Part shown: positions 48,608 to 56,056 of the stretch, piece by piece
Position numbering within the stretch: position 1 is the first letter of the stretch
Layout of the letters: each line of letters starts with the position of its first letter
Source of the DNA: Jutongia hominis
GTDB lineage: Bacteria > Bacillota > Clostridia > Lachnospirales > Lachnospiraceae
Length of the DNA: 64,000 nucleotides
Assembly (NCBI RefSeq): GCF_014384965.1
Contig: NZ_JACRSW010000016.1
Span: 26,103 to 90,102, forward strand
Direction: 5' to 3'
The notes under the pieces: generated by a model
What the model was told of the DNA's origin: nothing
Databases searched by the model: none
Seen by the model: the letters and a program-made list of their open reading frames with translations, nothing else
Position numbers and translations under genes: made by a program

Positions 48608-50101
48608 ATGCAATATATAGCAAATGCAAAAGAAGCAAAAAAGATAGATGGGATCTCGATAGAACAGATAGGGATTCCATCTCTTGTTTTAATGGAACGG
48701 GCAGCACTCGCTGTTGCAAAGCGTGTAGAAGAACTGGCAAAAAAAGAGGATTCTGTTTTGATCATATGCGGTGTGGGTAATAATGGTGCCGATGGTGTCG
48801 CTGCAGGCAGAATGCTGTCAGAACATGGTTATCGCGTTACCTTTTTATTGCTTGGCAATATGCAAAAAGCGAGTGAAGAGATGCGTGTACAGCTTGCGAT
48901 CGTAAAAAATCTCGCATTGTCCGTAAGAACAACCGATGACTTTTTAAAAGAAGAGTTAGAGCAATATACTTTTGTGATCGATGCGATCTTTGGCATTGGG
49001 CTTTCAAGAGAGATTACCGGGAAATATGCACAATGGATCCAAGCGGTTAATGCGATGCAAAAACCGGTTGTTTCGGTAGATGTTCCATCCGGTATTGATG
49101 CGACAAACGGACAGGTGCTTGGAATTGCGATCCGTGCAAAAGAAACCATAACATTCGGAACATTAAAAAGCGGTCTGCTTTTCTTTCCGGGAGCAAAATA
49201 TGCCGGAGTAGTTCAGTTGGCAGATATCGGTTTTCCAAAAAGTGCATTAAAAGAAGTCTGCTTGCAAACAATTTCTTATGACCGAGAAGATGTAAAAAAA
49301 CTGTTCCCTCAAAGAATACCATACAGTAACAAAGGAAGCTATGGAAAAGTATTAGTCATAGCAGGTTCTAAAAATATGGGTGGAGCTGCCTATTTTGCAG
49401 CCAGAGCAGCTTATGAGATGGGATGTGGACTTGTCAAAGTGATCACACATCAAAACAACCGGGATATGCTGTTAGAAAAGCTACCGGAAGCATTATTAGA
49501 ATGTTATCACGAAGAGACAAAAGAAGAAGAGATTTCTGATATGCTGACAGATGTAGTGCAATGGGCAGATGTAATCGCCTGTGGTCCGGGACTGGGAACA
49601 TCCCCGACTGCCCGATCGCTTTTTGAAACGGTTATAAAAGAAGAGAATAAGCCGGTTGTTTTAGATGCGGATGCGATCAATCTTGCATCGACCTTGTCAG
49701 ATAATATTTTTCAAAAGAACAAAATATTGACACCGCATTTAAAAGAAATGAGTCGTTTGATCGAGACACCGGTTGCAACGATTCAAACAGATCTGATGCA
49801 TTATGCGGATATGGCAAAACCGGCAACGATCGTCTTAAAAGATGCAAGAACCGTTGTTGTATCAGACGAAAAAAGATATATCAATCGTTCGGGCAATCAT
49901 GCCTTGGCAAAAGGCGGTTCAGGGGATGTTTTATGTGGTATGATCGCAGGATTATTGGCAAGAAAGACAGAACCTTTTTTAGCTGCGAGTCTTGCAACCT
50001 ATCTTCACGGATTGACAGCAGAAGAATATGTTAAAAATAGGAGTTCTTCTTCTATGTTTGCTTCTGATATTTTAGATATGCTGTCAACGATTTTGCCATA
50101 A
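48608..50101 (+). CDS. nnr: Bifunctional NAD(P)H-hydrate repair enzyme Nnr
   Basis: 497 aa. N-terminal epimerase (LIICGVGNNGADGVAAGRML near residue 51; VSVDVPSGIDATNG near residue 155) fused to the C-terminal ADP-dependent dehydratase (GKVLVIAGSKNMGGAAYFAARAA near residue 245; NHALAKGGSGDVLCGMIAGLLA near residue 430). It repairs hydrated NADH and NADPH. Order acpS-nnr-alr-mazF is a Firmicute neighbourhood. Confidence 0.95.
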   Translation: MQYIANAKEAKKIDGISIEQIGIPSLVLMERAALAVAKRVEELAKKEDSVLIICGVGNNGADGVAAGRMLSEHGYRVTFLLLGNMQKASEEMRVQLAIVKNLALSVRTTDDFLKEELEQYTFVIDAIFGIGLSREITGKYAQWIQAVNAMQKPVVSVDVPSGIDATNGQVLGIAIRAKETITFGTLKSGLLFFPGAKYAGVVQLADIGFPKSALKEVCLQTISYDREDVKKLFPQRIPYSNKGSYGKVLVIAGSKNMGGAAYFAARAAYEMGCGLVKVITHQNNRDMLLEKLPEALLECYHEETKEEEISDMLTDVVQWADVIACGPGLGTSPTARSLFETVIKEENKPVVLDADAINLASTLSDNIFQKNKILTPHLKEMSRLIETPVATIQTDLMHYADMAKPATIVLKDARTVVVSDEKRYINRSGNHALAKGGSGDVLCGMIAGLLARKTEPFLAASLATYLHGLTAEEYVKNRSSSSMFASDILDMLSTILP

Positions 50102-50225
50102 CAGTTGGATCGGCAGAGTGATTATTCTGCTTGCTTAAATAATTAGACGGGATTAGAATAGATAAGAACACGAAAGAAAGGATTTGTCTTTGTGTCCTTA
50201 AATGACAGGAAGGGAACAACCAAAA

Positions 50226-51392
50226 ATGAAAGAATATTACAGAGTGTATGCTGATATTGATCTGGATGCAATATATGAAAATGTAAAAAATGCAAAAGCA
50301 TTATTAAAAAAAGATACCAAGATGATGGCAATTGTCAAAGCGGACGGTTATGGTCATGGAGCCGTTGAAGTTGCCAGACAGATTGATGAACTTGTCGATG
50401 CCTATGGTGTGGCAATCTTAGAAGAAGGGATCGAACTTCGAAAAGCCGGTTTTACAAAACCGATCCTGATCTTAGGATATACCCCGAAACCTTTATATCC
50501 GGCAATGATTTGCTATGATATTGCAACAGCCGTTTTTACAATGGAAATGGCAAAAGAAATATCAGATACAGCCGTTGCAATGCATAAAAATGCAAACATT
50601 CATATCAAATTAGATACCGGGATGAGCCGGATCGGTTTTGCCATCACAAAGGAAAGCAAAGAGATAATCGAGCAGATCGCGAAGCTTCCGGGCATTGAGA
50701 TCAAAGGCTGTTTTTCTCATTTTGCACGTATGGATGAAAAAGATAAGACAAAAGCAAATGAACAATTTGCAAAATTTACAAAAATGGTAAATGCATTAGA
50801 AAAAGATGGTGTGGATCTTGGAATCCGACACATTTCTAATAGTGCCGGTATCATGGAAGCACCGGAAGTACAGATGGATATGGTGCGTAATGGTATCTGC
50901 CTGTATGGTTTATATCCATCCGAAGAAGTACAAAAAGAACGTCTGCCACTAAAACCGGCTATGGAATTAAAAGCCTATGTATCTTATGTGAAAACATTAG
51001 AACCCGGTGTGGAGATCGGCTATGGCGGAACCTATACGACAACGAAGAAAACAAGGGTAGCAACGATCCCGGTAGGTTATGCGGATGGTTATTCAAGATG
51101 TTTATCAGGAAAGGGCAGTGTCTTGATTCATGGGAAAAAAGCTCCGATTCTTGGAAGAGTCTGTATGGATCAGTTTATGGTTGATGTAACGGATATTGAT
51201 AATGTCTGTGTCGGTGACCGTGTAACGCTTTTTGGAAAAGACGGTGACAGCTGCATTACGATCGAAGAAATATCTGCCATGGCACATTCATTTAATTATG
51301 AATTTGTCTGTGATATCGGAAAGCGTATTCCAAGGGTGTATTACCGTCATGGAAAAGTCATTGAGACAAAAGACTATTATCCTGACTATTGA
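50226..51392 (+). CDS. alr: Alanine racemase
   Basis: 388 aa PLP enzyme supplying D-alanine for peptidoglycan. The PLP lysine is in MMAIVKADGYGHGAVEVA near residue 36; HIKLDTGMSRIGF near residue 130; the catalytic Tyr is in IPVGYADGYSRCLSGKG near residue 285. Start 50226 has AGGAAGGGA upstream. A 30-nt hairpin-like element (ACACGAAAGA...TCTTTGTGT) lies just before in the leader. Confidence 0.96.
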   Translation: MKEYYRVYADIDLDAIYENVKNAKALLKKDTKMMAIVKADGYGHGAVEVARQIDELVDAYGVAILEEGIELRKAGFTKPILILGYTPKPLYPAMICYDIATAVFTMEMAKEISDTAVAMHKNANIHIKLDTGMSRIGFAITKESKEIIEQIAKLPGIEIKGCFSHFARMDEKDKTKANEQFAKFTKMVNALEKDGVDLGIRHISNSAGIMEAPEVQMDMVRNGICLYGLYPSEEVQKERLPLKPAMELKAYVSYVKTLEPGVEIGYGGTYTTTKKTRVATIPVGYADGYSRCLSGKGSVLIHGKKAPILGRVCMDQFMVDVTDIDNVCVGDRVTLFGKDGDSCITIEEISAMAHSFNYEFVCDIGKRIPRVYYRHGKVIETKDYYPDY

Positions 51393-51450
51393 TCGGAAAT
51401 CCGATCTATTCCGATCGGCAGGTGGCAGACAGGAGCATAGTAAATAGCGA

Positions 51451-51570
51451 TTGAAAGAGAAAAAAGAGGAACGTTTGCGAATACTTTTTGAAAAAATGGC
51501 AAAGATAGGAAAAGAGAAACCTGTAGTACATACTTCAAAGAGTAAGGAGAGTGAACGTTTTGAATATTAG
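51451..51570 (+). CDS. Possible 39-aa truncated antitoxin ORF between alr and mazF
   Basis: TTG 51451 to TAG 51570 encodes a charged peptide ([20 protein letters not shown], then [18 protein letters not shown]). It overlaps the mazF start by 11 bp. In B. subtilis the antitoxin gene lies exactly here, but a ribbon-helix-helix antitoxin is ~90 aa and this has room only for the tail. No good ribosome binding site is seen for the TTG (AGGAG is 15 bases away); an internal ATG (51496) would give 24 aa. Reality of the gene is uncertain. Confidence 0.35.
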   Translation: MKEKKEERLRILFEKMAKIGKEKPVVHTSKSKESERFEY

Positions 51571-51925
51571 ACGTGGAGATATCTTTTTTGCAGATTTGCG
51601 TCCGGTAGTCGGTTCAGAACAGGGAGGAATCCGACCGGTCTTGATCATACAGAATGATGTAGGAAATCGTCACAGCCCAACCGTTATCTGTGCTGCGATC
51701 ACATCAAAAATGAATAAGGCAAAGCTGCCGACACACATTGCTTTGGAAGTCAGCAGATATGATATGGTAAAAGATTCTGTGATCTTATTAGAGCAGATCC
51801 GCACGATCGACAAATCCCGTTTGCGGGAAAAAGTATGCCATTTGGATGACGATATTCTTGATAGGATCAATCAGGCACTTTGCGTCAGTCTGGCACTGGA
51901 TGAACGTCTTTTGATGCATAAATAA
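51560..51925 (+). CDS. mazF: MazF/PemK-family endoribonuclease toxin (NdoA-like)
   Basis: 121 aa. [30 protein letters not shown] at the N-terminus, [10 protein letters not shown], and [16 protein letters not shown] are the conserved core, including the catalytic Arg and Thr. Members cleave mRNA at short motifs and are held by an antitoxin. Start is probably TTG 51560, 10 bases after AGGAG (51545-51549); GTG 51551 is too close to it. A standard antitoxin gene is absent (see the small ORF upstream). Confidence 0.93.
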   Translation: MNIRRGDIFFADLRPVVGSEQGGIRPVLIIQNDVGNRHSPTVICAAITSKMNKAKLPTHIALEVSRYDMVKDSVILLEQIRTIDKSRLREKVCHLDDDILDRINQALCVSLALDERLLMHK

Positions 51926-52115
51926 GAGGATTGTTTTCAACCAAGATGGAAAAGAACAGGAACATAAATGTACACATTCATTTTATAGGAATGGTATCGG
52001 TTACCGGAACGTGAAGTTTTGACCTCGTAATTAAAAAACAATTTGTCGAATTATATCAGTATTAGAATCATTAAGAAAACTATTATAAAAAGAATACTAC
52101 AGAACAGGAAGAAAA

Positions 52116-52595
52116 ATGAAGATCACGATTTTAACAGTAGGAAAAATAAAAGAAAAGTATTTTACAGATGCAATCAAAGAATATACAAAACGTCTGAGCC
52201 GTTATTGCAAACTTGAGATTATAGAAGTAGCAGATGAAAAAACACCTGACAATGCAAGTGAGCATGAAGAAGATCTGATCCGCCAAAAAGAAGGAGAACG
52301 TTTGCAAAAATATATCAAAGAAGGAGCTTATGTGATTTCTCTTGCAATCGAAGGAAAGCAATATCCTTCAGAAGACTTTTCAAGAAAGATACATAATCTT
52401 GGATTACATGGTGAAAGCCATCTGGTCTTTGTGATCGGTGGCTCGATCGGCTTAGACAAAAAGATCTTGCAAAATTCGAATGAACTTTTAAGCTTTTCGA
52501 AAATGACATTTCCACACCAGTTGATGCGTGTGGTGCTTTTAGAGCAGATCTACCGGGCGTACCGGATCATGAATGGGGAACCATACCACAAATAG
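52116..52595 (+). CDS. rlmH: 23S rRNA (pseudouridine1915-N3)-methyltransferase RlmH
   Basis: 159 aa SPOUT methyltransferase. MKITILTVGKIKEKYF at the N-terminus, FVIGGSIGLDKKIL near residue 105 (SAM knot) and the invariant C-terminus YRIMNGEPYHK. The 3' end of this gene is a known integration site for mobile elements, including SCCmec. Here a mobile element begins directly downstream and the gene is still complete. Confidence 0.97.
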   Translation: MKITILTVGKIKEKYFTDAIKEYTKRLSRYCKLEIIEVADEKTPDNASEHEEDLIRQKEGERLQKYIKEGAYVISLAIEGKQYPSEDFSRKIHNLGLHGESHLVFVIGGSIGLDKKILQNSNELLSFSKMTFPHQLMRVVLLEQIYRAYRIMNGEPYHK

Positions 52596-52900
52596 GATGC
52601 AGGACATCCGGTGGATGTCCGTTTTGCACCGACCGTAGTGGAACGAAGAACGGAGCGGAGACATTGAAAATCTCAGAAGTGTAGAATTGACCGAGCTCTT
52701 TAGAGCGAGGGATGCCTCTTGGCCGAAGGGCAAGAAGATGGAAATTGAAGTAAACGTAACAAATCGGAATTTGTGGAGAGATTTCTTGAACTTTCCTTAT
52801 TTTACGGGCTTTCCAGCCCCTTAAATAGTGAAATGATATGTATTTTCCCTTATTTTTGCCCTTATGCGGAATCAGCAAGGGAAATAAGGGAATTTTTTAT
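52596..52900. other. Left end of the mobile element (attL candidate and structured non-coding DNA)
   Basis: The 300-bp stretch after rlmH has no gene. It contains GACATCC-GGT-GGATGTC (52609-52625), GCTCTTTAGAGC (52694-52705) and a terminator at 52847-52898. The element junction is probably at or just after the last rlmH codons (CCATACCACAAATAG, 52581-52595). Confirmation needs the right end, which is outside the window. Confidence 0.5.
52847..52898. terminator. Terminator downstream of the integrase gene
   Basis: TTCCCTTATTT pairs with AAATAAGGGAA, with an inner GCCCTT/AAGGG stem, followed by T6 on the plus strand and A-rich on the other. Confidence 0.8.
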
Positions 52901-54196
52901 TTAGTCGTTGCCTGCCACTTTATCAAGAAGTCTGGCGGAGTTCCGCTTTGCCTTTCTTGTAGAGTGGGCGTAGACATTCATTGTGGTACTGACATCAGAG
53001 TGTCCTAACAGTTCCTGCACATCTTTTGGGGCAGCTCCGTTTGAGAGGAGGTTGCTTGTGTAGGTGTGTCGCAACTGGTGGAAATGGAAATTCTCAAATC
53101 CGTCCAGTCGTTTCGCAACTGACCGGCAGGCAATGCTGAGTGTGCTTGGAAGTTCCAGACATCCGTCTGGTCTCAAGCAGACAAAGGAGATTTCCTTGTA
53201 ATCTGCCGGGATTTCTTCGGTTCCGTCCAGATGATAATATTCATAATACACTCTGTTTTTGTCCTGTACTTCCTTGTAGAAATTGCGGTGGTAAAGTTCA
53301 CCATACTGCATCCGGCTTTTAAGCTGTTCTTTTCTGGCGGTTTTCAGTATTTCGGTCAGAGTATTGCCAAAATCAACAATCCTTACTTTCTTTCGCTTGG
53401 TTGGTCCGATGATGTTTTTATGTTTTGTGCCATCATAGCGGATACTTCTTTTAATGGTCAGGCATTGTTCTTCAAGATTGATGTCCTGCCATGTCAATCC
53501 GCAAACTTCACCGATACGAAGTCCCGCATAGTATGCGATCTGGATTGGCAGGATTGCAGGTGGATTCTTTACTTTGAGGTATTCTATCAGTCTCTCATAA
53601 TCTTCATGGGAAATAGGCTGTATGCCTTCTTCTACCTCATCATCTGAGAATAAATCCACATCCTCTGCCTGTTTTTTCAGCTTAATATACTGCATAGGAT
53701 TAAAAGTAATCAACTGTTTTGGAAATACTGCAAACCGGAAAGCCTGCTGTAATACTGCTGAAAAGGAATGGATGTAATCTTTACTGTATCCTTTTCTCAC
53801 TTTTCCATCTGGAAATTCCCCACCGAATGTAAGCAGATCGAGAAATGTCTGTAAATGTTCAGCAGTAACGGTTTTTAATTTGCGTTCTGCAATCGGATGT
53901 TTCTGGATACAACGGATTGCACCAAGATAATTTTCCACTGTACCATTGCTGAGTGTTCCGACTTTCAGTTCTTCTTCCGCCCACATATCAAGAAGTTCTC
54001 CTACAGTAAGATTATCTGTCTTTGCGACAAATTTCTTGCTTTCGTAATCATCCATTGCCTGACGGAGCATTTTTTCCGTTTCACTTTTACTTTCTGTTCC
54101 AGCGTATTCTTTCTGAACCAGATTGCCGCTTGCATCTTCTACATAGAAGCGGTAGTACCATTTCTTTCCTTTTTTTCTTACAGATCCTTTTGCCAT
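52901..54196 (-). CDS. int: Tyrosine-family site-specific integrase
   Basis: 431 aa. N-terminal arm-binding domain (GSVRKKGKKWYYRFYVEDASGN, AP2-like integrase fold), core-binding domain (~65-165), catalytic domain with Arg in AYYAGLRIGEVCGLTW (near residue 215), HQLRHTYTSNLL (HxxR near residue 375), GHSDVSTT, and nucleophile Tyr in MNVYAHS. It should integrate and excise the element at rlmH. Start 54196 follows AAAGGAG on the minus strand. A long insert between the Arg and HxxR motifs is typical of Tn916-class integrases. Confidence 0.95.
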   Translation of the reverse strand: MAKGSVRKKGKKWYYRFYVEDASGNLVQKEYAGTESKSETEKMLRQAMDDYESKKFVAKTDNLTVGELLDMWAEEELKVGTLSNGTVENYLGAIRCIQKHPIAERKLKTVTAEHLQTFLDLLTFGGEFPDGKVRKGYSKDYIHSFSAVLQQAFRFAVFPKQLITFNPMQYIKLKKQAEDVDLFSDDEVEEGIQPISHEDYERLIEYLKVKNPPAILPIQIAYYAGLRIGEVCGLTWQDINLEEQCLTIKRSIRYDGTKHKNIIGPTKRKKVRIVDFGNTLTEILKTARKEQLKSRMQYGELYHRNFYKEVQDKNRVYYEYYHLDGTEEIPADYKEISFVCLRPDGCLELPSTLSIACRSVAKRLDGFENFHFHQLRHTYTSNLLSNGAAPKDVQELLGHSDVSTTMNVYAHSTRKAKRNSARLLDKVAGND

Positions 54197-54282
54197 AATT
54201 GTATGTCTCCTTTCGACATCGGACAATCGGAACTGATGAAATGCTTCTTGCGTGTAAGTATATCATAACTCCGATTATCTTA

Positions 54283-54912
54283 CTATACCGATTCAGAATC
54301 CTCATACAAAACTTCTGATAAAAGATTTGCAAGCCTTTGTTCTGCCATTTCTGGTTTCTTGGAATAGAGCCTTACAATATCTGCCATGTCATTAAAGGCA
54401 TTAACAGTATGGGTGATCTCCCGGAGAAACATAATCTCGTTATATTCATCATTCGATTCAAACCCCATTACTTTTGCAATATCAGCTTCATTCGTGTTGC
54501 CCTTGTAATTCTTGCAGGCAAACTGGAATGATTCCAGAAACAGGTTATATTGCTTTAACATCAACAGCAGTAAATCTTTGGAAAAAGCATCTTCCTTTTT
54601 ACTAAGGTCGAGAGGTAACTGTTTGAGAATATCGCCCATTGCATCACGAATCTGTAATTCTTTCTTATCCGTAATATCGGTTTCGTATTCATCGGTTTCC
54701 CCTCTGAGCCATTCAATAGATACATGAAGTGCTTCCGAAAGACCTTCCAGCACCATCTTTTTGGTATTGTCAATCGAACCATTCTCATAACGCAGGATTG
54801 TGGAAGCGGTAACTCCCATCTTCTCTGCAACATAAGGCTGTGTCAGATTTAATTCCAGACGACGCTGTTTTGCCCTGCTGCCTATCAGCTTGCGTAGTTC
54901 TTTATCTTTCAT
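54283..54912 (-). CDS. XRE-family transcriptional repressor of the element
   Basis: 209 aa. The N-terminus is a Cro/C1-type helix-turn-helix (RRLELNLTQPYVAEKMGVTASTILRYENG, residues ~17-45). The C-terminal part is helical with no recognised family. It is divergently placed from xis with two identical palindromic operators in the spacer, one over its own -35, so autorepression plus control of xis is expected. GGAGG precedes the start. Confidence 0.88.
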   Translation of the reverse strand: MKDKELRKLIGSRAKQRRLELNLTQPYVAEKMGVTASTILRYENGSIDNTKKMVLEGLSEALHVSIEWLRGETDEYETDITDKKELQIRDAMGDILKQLPLDLSKKEDAFSKDLLLLMLKQYNLFLESFQFACKNYKGNTNEADIAKVMGFESNDEYNEIMFLREITHTVNAFNDMADIVRLYSKKPEMAEQRLANLLSEVLYEDSESV

Positions 54913-54942
54913 GCTGATTGCCTCCTTTTTCGGTATGTATGA

Positions 54943-54971
54943 ATTATAGCATGTACCTCACATAATTGCAA
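54943..54971 (-). promoter_or_regulatory. Promoter of the XRE repressor gene
   Basis: On the minus strand: TTGCAA (54966-54971), 17 nt, TATAAT (54943-54948). The -35 lies inside operator 54965-54979. Confidence 0.7.
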
Positions 54972-54979
54972 TATGCAAT
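54965..54979. promoter_or_regulatory. Operator O1 (ATTGCA-N3-TGCAAT)
   Basis: ATTGCA ATA TGCAAT. Same arms as O2, 89 bp away centre to centre. It covers the repressor gene's -35. Confidence 0.8.
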
Positions 54980-55009
54980 ATAATAATTATTTTTAAAATT
55001 TCATAACGC

Positions 55010-55038
55010 TTGACAACACAATATAAAACCGCTATACT
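55010..55038 (+). promoter_or_regulatory. Promoter of the xis gene
   Basis: TTGACA (55010-55015), exactly 17 nt, TATACT (55033-55038). Confidence 0.85.
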
Positions 55039-55053
55039 AACAGCACAACAGAA

Positions 55054-55068
55054 ATTGCATAATGCAAT
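55054..55068. promoter_or_regulatory. Operator O2 (ATTGCA-N3-TGCAAT)
   Basis: ATTGCA TAA TGCAAT, lying at about +10 to +24 of the xis transcript. A bound repressor there would block elongation or initiation. Confidence 0.8.
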
Positions 55069-55086
55069 TCATAAGGAGGTGACAAG

Positions 55087-55317
55087 ATGACGGAAAGAAA
55101 GATTGCATTATCCATCGAGGAAGCAGCCGACTATACAGGAATTGGCAGAAACACTTTGAGAAAGCTGGTTGAATGGAAGAAACTTCCGGTATTAAAAGTC
55201 GGAAGAAAAGTCCTTATTAAAACTGACATTCTGGAAAAGTTCATGGAAGCCAACGAGGGGCGAGATCTGAGGGATAAAGGAAATGTAAAAACTGTCACAA
55301 GAAATGTGGCAACTTAA
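55087..55317 (+). CDS. xis: Excisionase-family DNA-binding protein
   Basis: 76 aa. LSIEEAADYTGIGRNTLRKLVEW (residues ~8-30) and LPVLKVGRKVLIKTDILEKFME are the winged helix of Tn916 Xis-like/MerR-type excisionases. It bends DNA at the att site to favour excision. AAGGAGGTGAC lies upstream. It is driven by the divergent promoter and should be silent while the repressor is present. Confidence 0.88.
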   Translation: MTERKIALSIEEAADYTGIGRNTLRKLVEWKKLPVLKVGRKVLIKTDILEKFMEANEGRDLRDKGNVKTVTRNVAT

Positions 55318-55462
55318 AAAGGCGGCTTCCTACGAAACCGCCAAAGGTTCTATCAGACCGAAGCCATGATATACCTACACGCAAGAGGATTATACCATGT
55401 GCTTCTCCTGATATGCAACCGGGAACTAATGTTTATCAGAAAAAAGAGAGGATGAAGACGAT
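55318..55462 (+). other. Non-coding spacer with a GC-rich hairpin
   Basis: GGCGG-CTTCCTACGAAA-CCGCC (55321-55342) without a T-run. No gene was recognised in this 145-bp gap. Confidence 0.5.
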
Positions 55463-55777
55463 ATGGCGAAATCAACAAAGACTTATGAAGAAAGAATACT
55501 TGCATTAGAGAAAAAGGAACAGGAAAGCATCGAAGCTACCAAAAAGCTCATTGCACAGCGAAAGGAACTGGAAAAACGAAAGAAAGCCGAGGAAAGTAAA
55601 AAACGAACCCATAGGCTCTGTCAGATTGGCGGTGCGGTGGAATCGGTTCTTGGCTGTCCGATTGAGGAGGAAGATTTACCAAAACTGATCGGCTTCTTAA
55701 AAAGGCAGGAAACAAACGGGAAGTTTTTCTCAAAAGCGATGCAGAAAGAACCAGTTACAGACATGGAGGAAGTGTAA
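55463..55777 (+). CDS. DUF3847-like protein upstream of the relaxase
   Basis: 104 aa. The N-terminal half is a charged helix (LALEKKEQESIEATKKLIAQ...), then KRTHRLCQIGGAVESVLG, the pattern of DUF3847 proteins often found just before MobQ/MobL relaxases in clostridial elements. Position suggests a mobilization accessory role (MobC-like); this is inference. Family name is from memory. Confidence 0.6.
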   Translation: MAKSTKTYEERILALEKKEQESIEATKKLIAQRKELEKRKKAEESKKRTHRLCQIGGAVESVLGCPIEEEDLPKLIGFLKRQETNGKFFSKAMQKEPVTDMEEV

Positions 55778-55824
55778 TGGCGGAGGGAGTGGGTTTTCCA
55801 TTCCCTTCATTGCCTTTGAATGAA

Positions 55825-55856
55825 GGGCGCACTTATGGACAACCAGAGGTCGTCCT
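55825..55856 (-). other. Origin of transfer (oriT) with MobQ/RSF1010-like nic site
   Basis: Read on the minus strand: arms GGACGACC and GGTTGTCC (55856-55849 and 55845-55838, one G-T pair) around TCT, then A, then TAAGTGCGCCCT (55836-55825). This core matches the nic region of RSF1010/R1162, and an inverted repeat directly 5' of it is the same architecture. A second palindrome TTGCCAC-AA-GTGGCAA sits at 55864-55879. The relaxase gene begins 200 bp away. A short ORF running through this region (55777-56100) is probably not a gene. Confidence 0.82.
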
Positions 55857-55863
55857 TATAAGT

Positions 55864-55879
55864 TTGCCACAAGTGGCAA
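55864..55879. repeat. Palindrome next to oriT
   Basis: TTGCCAC AA GTGGCAA, perfect. A possible binding site for a relaxosome accessory protein. Confidence 0.6.
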
Positions 55880-56056
55880 CCGGTCTGCGCTTACGCTTGC
55901 CGGGCTCGTTCCGTCGGCGGGCATTTCATGCAGACCTGCTCATGCCGCAGGGGCACTCTTGCGCAGAGGGCGTTCCGACAGTTCTACTCCTGCTAAATCA
56001 GAAGAAGACACTGTCGGAAATCAATGCCGGATACGGCAGAAAGGGGGAATCGTATC

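Noticed and set aside
55369..55458. 29-codon ORF before the DUF3847-like gene
   Set aside because: No ribosome binding site and no similarity; ends just at the next gene's Shine-Dalgarno.
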